DNA of 33,167 nucleotides. It comes from Oscillospiraceae bacterium (GTDB lineage Bacteria > Bacillota > Clostridia > Oscillospirales > Oscillospiraceae). The position numbers were made by a program, and so were the translations under genes. Location of the stretch: the NCBI GenBank assembly GCA_902775105.1, contig CACYLC010000011.1:1-33167 (forward strand). The letters run 5' to 3'. This document shows positions 15,945 through 23,627 of this stretch, piece after piece. The notes below the pieces were generated by a model, which was given only the letters and a program-made list of their open reading frames with translations, was not told where the DNA came from and did not search any database. Positions within the stretch are counted from its first letter, which is position 1. The number at the start of each line of letters is the position of its first letter.

Positions 15945-17168
15945 TTATCCGTCGTAGACAGAGGACGTACCTGTCTCGGCGGCGTCATAGCCCTCCTTGC
16001 GCAGGGCGTCCAGAATGGACTGCTTGTGCTCTGCGCCGAAGGCCTCCAGCGTCATCTTCAACTCTACGCCGTGCTGACGGTTGATATTGACAAACTGGTT
16101 GTGCTCCAGCTTGATGATGTTGCCCTTGAGGTCGGCAATCAGTTTCGCTACCCGCAGCAGCTCGCCGGGGCGGTCGGGGAGATGGACGGAGAAGGTGAAT
16201 ACCCGGCTGCGGTTAATGAGACCGTGCTGGATAATAGAGGCCATGGTGATGACGTCCATATTGCCGCCGGTGAGAATGGATACCACGTTCTGTCCCTTGC
16301 AGTCCAAGTGGTAGAGGGCGGCGGCGGTGAGCAGACCTGCGTTTTCCACGATCATTTTATGCTTTTCCGTCATGTCGAGGAAGCAGTTGACCAGCTCCTC
16401 GTCCTTTACGGTGATGACGCCGTCCAGATACTTCTGCAGATAGGGCAGGCACTGATCTCCGGGCGTCTTGACCGCAACACCGTCGGCAATGGTCTCCACG
16501 GTGGGAAGGGTGACGATGTGCCCGGCCTCCAGACTTGCCTTCATGGAGGCGGCACCCTCCGGCTCTACGCCGATGACCCTGACGCTGGGGTTCAGCAGCT
16601 TTGTCAGCGTGGCCACGCCGGAGGCCAGTCCGCCGCCGCCAATGGGCACCAGAATGACGTCCACATCGGGAAGGTCGGAGAAGATCTCGTAGGAAATGGT
16701 ACCCTGACCTGTGGCAATGCGAAGGTCGTTGAAGGGGTGAATGTAGGTCAGTCCCTGCTCGGCTGCCAGCTCTGTTGCTTTTGCGGCGGCGTCGTCAAAG
16801 CTGCTGCCGTGGAGGACGACGTTTGCCCCGTAGCTCTTGGTGTTCTCTACTTTGATGAGCGGCGTGGTGGTAGGCATGACCACGGTGGCGGCCACACCGG
16901 CTTTTTGGGCAGCATAGGCCACGCCCTGAGCGTGGTTGCCGGCGGAAGCGGTGATCAAACCCCGCTCCCGCTCCTCCTCAGCCAGGGTGGAGATGGTATA
17001 GTAGGCGCCCCGAATCTTGTAAGCGCCGGTCACCTGCATGTTTTCCGGCTTAAAGTAGACGTTGTTGCCGGATGCGGCGGAAAAATAGGCGGAGGGAATC
17101 AGGTGGGTGTCCCGCAGGACGCCTTTGAGTACATTTCTCGCTGATTTGAAATCTTCTAAGGTCATCAT
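15945..17168 (-). CDS. ilvA: Threonine ammonia-lyase (threonine dehydratase)
   Basis: A PLP enzyme converting threonine to 2-oxobutanoate and ammonia, for isoleucine synthesis or threonine catabolism. The 407 residues are a fold-type II catalytic domain with the Schiff-base lysine in TGAYKIRGAYY (Lys51), TASAGNHAQG and the phosphate loop GGGGLASG, plus a single C-terminal ACT domain (about 322-407, starting FTFSVHLPDRPGELL). One short ACT domain is the pattern of Firmicutes enzymes often annotated TdcB/IlvA, so biosynthetic versus catabolic is unresolved. The start at 17168 (Met-Met-Thr) has GAGG upstream; the open frame to 17207 overlaps the promoter. It is followed closely by recR. Confidence 0.95.
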   Translation of the reverse strand: MMTLEDFKSARNVLKGVLRDTHLIPSAYFSAASGNNVYFKPENMQVTGAYKIRGAYYTISTLAEEERERGLITASAGNHAQGVAYAAQKAGVAATVVMPTTTPLIKVENTKSYGANVVLHGSSFDDAAAKATELAAEQGLTYIHPFNDLRIATGQGTISYEIFSDLPDVDVILVPIGGGGLASGVATLTKLLNPSVRVIGVEPEGAASMKASLEAGHIVTLPTVETIADGVAVKTPGDQCLPYLQKYLDGVITVKDEELVNCFLDMTEKHKMIVENAGLLTAAALYHLDCKGQNVVSILTGGNMDVITMASIIQHGLINRSRVFTFSVHLPDRPGELLRVAKLIADLKGNIIKLEHNQFVNINRQHGVELKMTLEAFGAEHKQSILDALRKEGYDAAETGTSSVYDG

Positions 17169-17216
17169 GTTGTTTGCCTCGCTCTGTAATGGGTCGTGCC
17201 AAAGCACATTTTTTCT

Positions 17217-17245
17217 ATTCTAGCGGTAAAGTTGAATCATGTCAA
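17217..17245 (-). promoter_or_regulatory. Sigma-A promoter of ilvA-recR
   Basis: On the minus strand, -35 TTGACA (17240-17245), a 17-nt spacer and -10 TAGAAT (17217-17222). Leader about 40 nt. Confidence 0.82.
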
Positions 17246-17306
17246 TGAAAGAAAGAATTTAGCCAACAACCCTTTCAGGCATCAAGAAAGGGCAAGTGGG
17301 GGAATG

Positions 17307-18368
17307 TCATGGCAGCGTTTTGCGCAGCACTGGAATCTTCCGAATGAGCCAGGTAACCAAGACCGTAACGGCCAAGGTCGCAAACGGCGCACCCAGACGG
17401 TAGGACATGGATTTACTGGTGACGGGGAACACCTTGAGGATGGTTCGCAAAATGAAAATGTGAAGCAGGTAGAGGCTGAAGGTATAGTCTTTCAGGAAGT
17501 TCACCAATTTGCTGATCAGGGAGACCTGCATCAGCCGCTCTCCCGCATATCGGAAAAACACAAATATGCCGACGGAGTATACGATGCTCGGCACGTTCAG
17601 ATACCCCTTATATGTTTTCACAAGCGCACCGGCTTCCATGGATGCCTGATAGGTGCCGATGAGATGCACGAGAAAGGCGGCGACGGAGAGCGCGTACAGG
17701 AGATATCTCGCCCCGGGCGAAAGCGCACAGTGGGTGAGAAGGTATCCCAGGATCACAAAGAGCAGATATCCGGCGACGGCGGAGACGGAGAACTCATAGG
17801 AAACGGATACGTGGAACAGGCTGAGCAGGAACGGTATGAGACAATTCAGGATAAATCCCGCAATAGCGAGATATTGAAAAACAACAACCCGCTTGTCCTC
17901 GGCCACTGCGGCAAACAGGGGAATGGACAAATAGATGCAAAACAGCGGGATGAAAAACCAGTATACGTCCGTGGCCTTTCCCGACAACAGGGCATTGACG
18001 ATAAACTGAGGGGTGACGTCGTCCGGCTTAATGCTCTTCCAGTAAAAAAGCCGGATCGCAATGCCCAAAAGGCTCCATACCAGGTAGGGAATCACTGTTT
18101 TCTGCACCCGTTTGCGAAAGTACTCCTTCAGCCCGTAGCGCTTATAAAAGTCCAGCAGCGTGGCGCCGGAGATCATAAAGAACACCGGAACGGCAAAATA
18201 GAATACACACTCGATGACATTTGCCACCTTCCAGTATTTTGCTGTTGCGCTGAATGTCCAGAAGCAGCCGTTTGCGTGAAGAAAGACCACTGCCAGCGCA
18301 GAGACGACGCTTGCAAAGCTCAGATAGTCGATCTGTTTGCCCGGAGTTTTTATGCTGTTTGAATTCAT
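17307..18368 (-). CDS. Acyltransferase-3 family membrane protein
   Basis: A polytopic membrane acyltransferase of about 353 residues (OafA/WecH type), the family that transfers acetyl or other acyl groups to surface sugars, peptidoglycan or lipids. It opens with the family pattern QIDYLSFASVVSALAVVFLHA, has the FFMISGATLLDF segment and about ten hydrophobic helices, ending with SLYLLHIFILRTIL and a final membrane helix. The start is uncertain: Met at 18368, Met at 18392 and GTG at 18404 are all in frame and none has a good ribosome site; 18368 puts the family motif at the usual distance from the N terminus. Substrate is unknown. Two promoters lie upstream. Confidence 0.88.
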   Translation of the reverse strand: MNSNSIKTPGKQIDYLSFASVVSALAVVFLHANGCFWTFSATAKYWKVANVIECVFYFAVPVFFMISGATLLDFYKRYGLKEYFRKRVQKTVIPYLVWSLLGIAIRLFYWKSIKPDDVTPQFIVNALLSGKATDVYWFFIPLFCIYLSIPLFAAVAEDKRVVVFQYLAIAGFILNCLIPFLLSLFHVSVSYEFSVSAVAGYLLFVILGYLLTHCALSPGARYLLYALSVAAFLVHLIGTYQASMEAGALVKTYKGYLNVPSIVYSVGIFVFFRYAGERLMQVSLISKLVNFLKDYTFSLYLLHIFILRTILKVFPVTSKSMSYRLGAPFATLAVTVLVTWLIRKIPVLRKTLP

Positions 18369-18492
18369 ATCCGTCAACCGTTTTCGCCGCATTGCGCCCG
18401 GCACGGCAGGGGCATGGAGCGCGGCTCCCTTTCTGAAAAGTTGGATCTGTTTGGAGCGTCAATCATCTGTCGGGGTGCTGTTTTCTCCGTTC

Positions 18493-18521
18493 ATTATAGG
18501 TAGAAACGATACAGATTGCAA
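18493..18521 (-). promoter_or_regulatory. Proximal sigma-A promoter of the acyltransferase gene
   Basis: On the minus strand, -35 TTGCAA (18516-18521), a 17-nt spacer and perfect -10 TATAAT (18493-18498). Confidence 0.75.
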
Positions 18522-18576
18522 GTCCTGCACAGCACCGGTGGCATACCTGCCGAACAAACTGCGTCCAGTAGACACT

Positions 18577-18605
18577 ATTATAGCGAAAGGGACTGGGAAT
18601 TGTAA
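18577..18605 (-). promoter_or_regulatory. Distal sigma-A promoter of the acyltransferase gene
   Basis: On the minus strand, -35 TTACAA (18600-18605), a 17-nt spacer and -10 TATAAT (18577-18582), exactly 84 bases upstream of the proximal promoter. Confidence 0.7.
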
Positions 18606-18657
18606 GAGGAAACCAAAAAGAAAGTGCAAAAACGGGATAGGAATTTGCCGTCGATTG

Positions 18658-18666
18658 TGGTAGAAT
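18658..18666 (+). promoter_or_regulatory. Extended -10 promoter for the lipoprotein gene
   Basis: TGG followed by TAGAAT fits an extended -10 element; no good -35 is present at 17-18 nt. It lies about 50 bases before the lipoprotein ATG and back to back with the acyltransferase promoters. Confidence 0.45.
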
Positions 18667-18714
18667 ACAAAATGAAATGTTATGTAGTACAAAGGACAGA
18701 AAGGGGAGCAGAGT

Positions 18715-20148
18715 ATGAGACGCAAGCTGGGAATGCTGGGGCTGCTGCTCTGTCTGGCGGCGCTGCTCTGCGCCTGCAATCTCAGGTCGGGAGATGATCT
18801 GTACGCCCTGCCCAGAACCTCGGTGGAGTATGACAGCCTGCGGGACGCCCTTCAGGGTCTGCTGGACGGGGGCATGGAGTACGCCGCCCCGCTCTCCGGT
18901 TCCAACACCCAGCCGGTACAGGATGTGGATCTGGACGGAGACGGCATTGGCGAGGCGGTGGCCTTTTTCAAAGACGGCTCCGGCCTGCAGGTCTATGTGT
19001 TCCGTCAGAATGAGGAGGGCGAATATCAGGAGATGGCTCAAATCACCGGTCAGGGCATTGCCGTCAACTCAGTGGCCTATTCTCAGCTGGACGGCGAGGG
19101 CAACCGGGAGATTGTGCTGAGCTGGCAGATCTCCTCCGGTGTCTACGCCCTGTCCGCATACAGCGTGCGGGAGGGCAGCTGCACAGTGCTGCTGGAGCCC
19201 CGCAATTATACCAAGTACGCCGTGGTGGATCTGGACAGCGACGGTCAGGACGAGCTGATTCTGCTCCAGATGGACGCCTCTGATGTGGGCGGCAACCGGG
19301 CGGAGTATTACACCTATCAGGACGGCGTGATGGCGCTGCAGAGCGAGGCATATCTCTCCTCCGATCTTTCCGTCATCGACCGCACCCGCGCCAGCACCCT
19401 CTTTGGCGGCGAGAACGCCCTCTATGTCACCGGCTACGCCACAGACGAGGAGACAGGCGAGGCCAGCACCAGGATCCAACTGACGGATATTCTCGCTCTG
19501 CGGGGAGACGGACTGGTCAATATTACCCGGGACGAGACGGCCGCCTCCAGCGTGAGGACGAGACGCCGGGTCTATGTGGCGGATCAGGATCTGGACGGAG
19601 ACGGCGTGTGGGAGATCCCCGACATCTCCGGCATGTACGAGCGTCTGGAAGGGGGCCAGGTCGTCCTATCCGACACCTTCTATCTCATCACCTGGTGCCG
19701 GTACGATATCAACGGCGGCCGCCATGTGCTGTGCAGCACCTATTATAACAGCAGCGACGGATGGTATCTGGTCATCCCAAACAGCTGGCGAAACCGCATT
19801 GCGTTGGCCCGCAGCGATTACAGCGAAGGGGTTACGGTGGAACGAAGCATCCAGTTTTATGTCCTGAAGCAGGTCGACTCCACCGCCGAAAGTACGCTGG
19901 AGGAGAGTGAGACGCTGGGTGCTTCCGTTCTGACCAACACCACGGCAGAGCTGTTTATGACGATCTGCAAAAATACCGGCACCGACCGGCTGACCCGATC
20001 TGTGCAGGGGGGCAGGACCGTGCTGAATACAAGCGCAGAAGACACTGTCTATTCCGTCCGGCTGGAGGAGGACAACTGGTTCCACTGGACGCCGGAAAAG
20101 GTGCAGCAGGCGCTGCATATCATTACAACGAACTGGTTTAACGACTGA
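18715..20148 (+). CDS. Lipoprotein with VCBS/FG-GAP-like calcium loops
   Basis: A 477-residue exported lipoprotein. The signal peptide ends in LLCAC with lipidated Cys21. The mature part carries at least three Asp-rich loops of the DxDxDG type typical of VCBS/FG-GAP or dockerin-like calcium sites: residues 70-80, 172-180 and 290-300, plus a weaker one at 124-132. This suggests a beta-propeller-like extracellular domain. The C-terminal third has no recognised motif. The ATG at 18715 follows AAGGGGAG. A response regulator and sensor kinase follow on the same strand after a repeat element. Ligand and role are unknown; a sensory accessory function is an inference from position only. Confidence 0.82.
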   Translation: MRRKLGMLGLLLCLAALLCACNLRSGDDLYALPRTSVEYDSLRDALQGLLDGGMEYAAPLSGSNTQPVQDVDLDGDGIGEAVAFFKDGSGLQVYVFRQNEEGEYQEMAQITGQGIAVNSVAYSQLDGEGNREIVLSWQISSGVYALSAYSVREGSCTVLLEPRNYTKYAVVDLDSDGQDELILLQMDASDVGGNRAEYYTYQDGVMALQSEAYLSSDLSVIDRTRASTLFGGENALYVTGYATDEETGEASTRIQLTDILALRGDGLVNITRDETAASSVRTRRRVYVADQDLDGDGVWEIPDISGMYERLEGGQVVLSDTFYLITWCRYDINGGRHVLCSTYYNSSDGWYLVIPNSWRNRIALARSDYSEGVTVERSIQFYVLKQVDSTAESTLEESETLGASVLTNTTAELFMTICKNTGTDRLTRSVQGGRTVLNTSAEDTVYSVRLEEDNWFHWTPEKVQQALHIITTNWFND

Positions 20149-20152
20149 TACG

Positions 20153-20238
20153 AAGGAACCGCTGATTTCATCAGGCTACGGCGTCCGGGCGGTCTGTTTT
20201 CCGCCCAGCCATCCGAGAGATTAAATCAGTGCTTCCTT
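20153..20238. repeat. MITE-like palindromic element, short copy
   Basis: An 86-bp element with 16-bp terminal inverted repeats (20153-20168 and 20223-20238, 14 of 16 positions complementary). It shares its left end, the CGGCGTC and TTTTCCGCC blocks, and CAGCCATCCGAGAGATT with the longer copy at 6471-6652. It looks like an internally deleted version of that copy. It lies between the lipoprotein stop and the response regulator and could fold into a hairpin in RNA. Confidence 0.78.
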
Positions 20239-20280
20239 AGGTGATACAGACTACTGGCATGACATCAATGGAGGCGGCTT

Positions 20281-20967
20281 ATGAGAAAGGTACTGGTACT
20301 GGAGGACGAGGCCAATATTCGCAGCTTTGTCGTGATCAATCTGAAGCGGGCGGGCTATGATACGCTGGAGGCATCCAGCGGAGAAGAGGCGATGGAGATC
20401 GTCAAGCGGAATCCGGATATCCGGGTGGCGCTTCTGGACGTAATGCTGCCCGGCATCGACGGCTTTGAGGTCTGCCGCCGCATCCGGGCGGACAATGCCA
20501 AGATCGGCATTATCATGTTGACTGCAAGGACCCAGGAGATGGACAAGGTCACGGGGCTGATGACAGGCGCCGACGACTATGTGACCAAGCCCTTCTCTCC
20601 CGCCGAGCTGACCGCCCGGGTGGACGCCCTCTACCGCCGGACGGGAGGCGAGCCGCTGCTGGAAAACGGCGTCATCCGGCAGGAGCCCTTCCTGCTTAAC
20701 ACGAGAAATCGGACGCTGGAGAAGAACGGCCAGCGGATCAAGCTGACCCAGGTGGAGTATGCCATCATCAAGCTGTTTATGGATAACCCGGGCAAGGCGC
20801 TCTCCAGAGACGAGATCCTGGAGGCAGTTTGGGGCAGAGACTACTTCGGAGAGGTCAAGATTGTGGACGTCAATATCCGCCGCCTCCGCCTTAAGGTGGA
20901 GGACGACCCTCAAAATCCCACCTATATTACCACTGTCTGGGGCTACGGCTATAAATGGGGCTTCTGA
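20281..20967 (+). CDS. OmpR/PhoB-family response regulator
   Basis: A 228-residue DNA-binding response regulator. The receiver domain (1-120) has the acidic pocket Glu9-Asp10... in LVLEDEAN, the phosphorylated Asp53 in LLDVMLPG, Thr/Lys of the switch in MLTART and the conserved Lys in YVTKPFSP. The C-terminal winged helix (about 130-228) includes LTQVEYAIIKLFM and VDVNIRRLRLKVEDDP, ending YGYKW as is usual. GGAGG precedes the ATG. The cognate histidine kinase gene follows at once. Regulated genes cannot be told; the upstream lipoprotein and downstream genes are candidates. Confidence 0.95.
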   Translation: MRKVLVLEDEANIRSFVVINLKRAGYDTLEASSGEEAMEIVKRNPDIRVALLDVMLPGIDGFEVCRRIRADNAKIGIIMLTARTQEMDKVTGLMTGADDYVTKPFSPAELTARVDALYRRTGGEPLLENGVIRQEPFLLNTRNRTLEKNGQRIKLTQVEYAIIKLFMDNPGKALSRDEILEAVWGRDYFGEVKIVDVNIRRLRLKVEDDPQNPTYITTVWGYGYKWGF

Positions 20968-21002
20968 GACCGCATACCCCGGCGGACGGGGAAGGGCGCC
21001 AT

Positions 21003-22580
21003 GTGACAAGGCAGGACAAGGAGGGGAAAGCTGCTCCCGTCCAGAACCTGACAGAGCTGCTCCGGCCGGCGAACCCCTTTCAAAAGGGCATCCGACGCCG
21101 CTGGATGGTCAACAGCGTGGGCGTCATACTGAGTATCGTCATTGTTGTGGTTATCATCTCCGCCATGGCGCTGAGCAGCTACTACTATAACTCCATGCGC
21201 CTGGGCATGGAGGCCAAGGTCAACGCCGCCAGCGAATTTTTCTCCAGCTATGCCTCCAACGAGAAGGAATATCTGGACATGGCGAATTATTATGTAAACG
21301 AATTTGACGAGCGGGACCGTTTAGAGCTACAGTTCATCGACATTCGCAAGCAGCGGGTGGTACTGTCCTCTCTCTCCACCTACGGTCTGAATAATATGAG
21401 CCGAGCCATGACGCCGGACGTCACCTATGCCATGGACAACCAGACCACCGGACACTGGGCAGGTCGGGACGAGAGCACTGGCGAGCGGATTATGGCGGTG
21501 GCATCCCCCATTATCAACCGGGGTGAGGTCAAGGGCGTTATGCGTCTGGTCACATCGCTGTCGGTGGTGGATCGGCAAATCATCTATGTGGTCTGCCTGA
21601 TTATGCTGGGGGGAATGCTGCTGGTGGTGCTGATGTACGCAGTCAGTATCTACTTCATCAAGTCCATCGTGGATCCCATGGCAGGCATCACCGAGACGGC
21701 CAAGCGCATTGCCGGCGGCAGCTACGGCATCCAGATCGAGAAACGCTATGATGACGAGATCGGACAGCTCACCGACGCCATCAATGACATGTCTCTGAAA
21801 ATCAGCCAGAACGAAAAGATGAAGAGTGAGTTCATCTCCTCCGTCTCCCATGAGCTGCGCACGCCCCTGACCGCCATCAACGGCTGGGGCGAGACACTGC
21901 TTTCCGGCGAAATCACCGATCCGCAGGATGTGCAGAAGGGACTGGGCATCATTGTCAGCGAGGGAAAGCGGCTTGCCCAGATGGTAGAGGAGCTGCTGGA
22001 ATTCTCCCGCATCGAGGACGGCCGGTTTACCCTGAATATGGAGACGATCGACATCAAGGCGGAATTTGAGGACGCCGTGTTCACCTACAGCCAGATCTTC
22101 CCCAAACAGGGGATTACCCTGCATCATAACGAGTGCGAAGAGGAGTTTGACCCCATTCCCGGCGACCCCCAGCGGCTGCGGCAGGTGTTCTGCAACCTGC
22201 TGGATAACGCTGCCAAGCACGGCGGCTCCGGCGGCGTCATCCAGACGGCCATTGCCCGGCTGGAGGACACCATCTGTATTACCATCCGGGACTACGGCCC
22301 CGGTATCCCGGAGGAGGAGCTGCCCTTCGTCAAGCGGAAGTTTTACAAAGGCTCCTCCAAGGCCAGAGGCAACGGCATCGGCCTTGCCGTCTGCGACGAG
22401 ATCATTACCCGTCACGGCGGCCAGCTTGACATTGCCAACGCTCCCGGCGGCGGCTGTCTGGTGCGGATCATCCTGCCCCTGACCGCCCCGTCCCCTCAAA
22501 AACCTGCCGCCAGCACAGGAACGCTGCCGCTGGAGGACATCCGTGCCGCGCTGGCAAAACAGTCAGATACAATAGAATGA
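21003..22580 (+). CDS. Sensor histidine kinase
   Basis: A 525-residue membrane kinase partnered with the preceding regulator. Order: basic cytoplasmic tail, membrane segment 1 (about 36-58), an extracytoplasmic sensor region of about 135 residues, membrane segment 2 (about 193-218), HAMP, a HisKA domain with the phosphoacceptor His283 in SSVSHELRTPLTAI, and an ATPase domain with NLLDNAAKHGG, DYGPGIPEEE and GNGIGLAVC. The frame is open from an ATG at 20955 inside the regulator gene, without a ribosome site; the GTG at 21003, six bases after GGGGAAGGG, was preferred. The stop codon directly abuts the first LexA box of the next operon. Confidence 0.93.
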   Translation: MTRQDKEGKAAPVQNLTELLRPANPFQKGIRRRWMVNSVGVILSIVIVVVIISAMALSSYYYNSMRLGMEAKVNAASEFFSSYASNEKEYLDMANYYVNEFDERDRLELQFIDIRKQRVVLSSLSTYGLNNMSRAMTPDVTYAMDNQTTGHWAGRDESTGERIMAVASPIINRGEVKGVMRLVTSLSVVDRQIIYVVCLIMLGGMLLVVLMYAVSIYFIKSIVDPMAGITETAKRIAGGSYGIQIEKRYDDEIGQLTDAINDMSLKISQNEKMKSEFISSVSHELRTPLTAINGWGETLLSGEITDPQDVQKGLGIIVSEGKRLAQMVEELLEFSRIEDGRFTLNMETIDIKAEFEDAVFTYSQIFPKQGITLHHNECEEEFDPIPGDPQRLRQVFCNLLDNAAKHGGSGGVIQTAIARLEDTICITIRDYGPGIPEEELPFVKRKFYKGSSKARGNGIGLAVCDEIITRHGGQLDIANAPGGGCLVRIILPLTAPSPQKPAASTGTLPLEDIRAALAKQSDTIE

Positions 22581-22594
22581 GAAACATTTGTTCG
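22581..22594. promoter_or_regulatory. LexA (SOS) box 1
   Basis: Read on the minus strand this is CGAACAAATGTTTC, a full match to the Gram-positive LexA/DinR consensus CGAACRNRYGTTYC. It lies just upstream of the -35 of the DUF1385 promoter and immediately after the kinase stop codon. Confidence 0.82.
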
Positions 22595-22601
22595 ATTTTG
22601 C

Positions 22602-22630
22602 TTGCAATTCGAACGGATGTTTGATACAAT
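22602..22630 (+). promoter_or_regulatory. Sigma-A promoter of the DUF1385-prmC-recA-recX operon
   Basis: -35 TTGCAA (22602-22607), a 17-nt spacer and -10 TACAAT (22625-22630). The spacer is almost entirely occupied by LexA box 2, so bound LexA would block RNA polymerase. Start expected near 22637. Confidence 0.82.
22610..22623. promoter_or_regulatory. LexA (SOS) box 2
   Basis: CGAACGGATGTTTG matches the consensus CGAACRNRYGTTYC at 13 of 14 positions (the final base differs). It fills the -35/-10 spacer. Its start is 29 bases from that of box 1. Confidence 0.8.
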
Positions 22631-22646
22631 GTCAGGAGATGATCTC

Positions 22647-23612
22647 GTGGAAAAAGAGACACAACCGGCCAGCTTTCGCACGACCATCGGCGGACAGGCG
22701 TTGATCGAGGGCATCCTCATGCGCGGCCCCGAGAAGCAGTCCATTGTCGTCCGCCGCCCGGACGGCGGATTGGAGATCAAGACGGAGGAGCTGAAGCTCA
22801 TTAAGGAGCGCTATCCCGTTCTGGGACTGCCCTTTATCCGGGGCTGCGTCACCTTTTTGGACTCCATGTATAAGGGTGTCAAGGCGCTGATGTACTCCGC
22901 CGACTTCTACCCGGAAGAGGAGGCGGCTCAGCCCGGTAAGTTTGAGGTCTGGCTGGAAAAGCGGCTGGGCAGCGAGGCGTTTAGCAAGGTCATCGTGGGA
23001 TTGTCCGTAGTGCTGGGCATCTGCTTCTCCGTGGGACTGTTTTTCCTGCTGCCCACGGTTTTGACGAATTTGCTCAGTTACCTGATTCCCATGAGCAAGC
23101 TGGCGGTCAGCCTGATTGAGGGCGTCATCCGCATCGCCATTTTCCTCAGCTATCTCATCCTCGTCTCCAAAATGAAGGATATCCGCCGGGTTTTTTCCTA
23201 CCACGGCGCGGAGCATAAGACCATTTTCTGCTACGAGCGAGGTCTGGCGCTGACGGTGGACAACGTCCGGGACATGCCCCGGCACCATCCCCGCTGCGGC
23301 ACCAGCTTCCTGTTCGTGGTGGTGGCCGTGGCCATTCTGGTTCACGCCGCCCTCTTTAGCTTTGTAACTCCCTCCAACGTCTTTGTGCGGATGCTCTTAC
23401 AGCTTGCGACCCTGCCGGTGATCGTGGGCATCAGCTATGAGTTCAACCGTTTTGTCGGCGGACACGACAACGCCGTGACCCGATTGCTCAGCGCTCCCGG
23501 CCTGTGGATGCAAAACTTTACCACGTTTGAGCCGGACGACTCTATGATGGAGGTGGCCATCGAGGCGCTGAAGCAGGTACTGCCCAGTCAGAAGGGGCAG
23601 GATCAGTGGTGA
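22647..23612 (+). CDS. DUF1385 family membrane protein (YqhQ-like)
   Basis: A 321-residue membrane protein of the DUF1385/YqhQ family, whose biochemical function is not established. It begins with the family block GGQALIEGILMRGPEKQSIVVR, has four or five hydrophobic helices (roughly 105-165 and 225-275), and carries the conserved YHGAEHKTIFCYE and HPRCGTSFLF motifs, whose His/Cys/Glu residues could bind metal. The frame is open from 22602, but the earlier ATG codons fall within or upstream of the promoter; the GTG at 22647, nine bases after AGGAG, fits the predicted transcript. DUF1385 next to prmC is a common clostridial arrangement. It is first in a probable SOS-controlled operon ending with recA-recX. 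Confidence 0.92.
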   Translation: MEKETQPASFRTTIGGQALIEGILMRGPEKQSIVVRRPDGGLEIKTEELKLIKERYPVLGLPFIRGCVTFLDSMYKGVKALMYSADFYPEEEAAQPGKFEVWLEKRLGSEAFSKVIVGLSVVLGICFSVGLFFLLPTVLTNLLSYLIPMSKLAVSLIEGVIRIAIFLSYLILVSKMKDIRRVFSYHGAEHKTIFCYERGLALTVDNVRDMPRHHPRCGTSFLFVVVAVAILVHAALFSFVTPSNVFVRMLLQLATLPVIVGISYEFNRFVGGHDNAVTRLLSAPGLWMQNFTTFEPDDSMMEVAIEALKQVLPSQKGQDQW

Positions 23613-23627
23613 TGGGAGTGTCGAACC

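Noticed and set aside
17270-17292. A 7-bp hairpin after the acyltransferase gene as a terminator.
   Set aside because: Short stem, 9-nt loop and no U-run on the minus strand.
15822-18362. Long plus-strand frames opposite ilvA and the acyltransferase.
   Set aside because: The minus-strand genes have family motifs and near-consensus promoters; the plus frames have neither.
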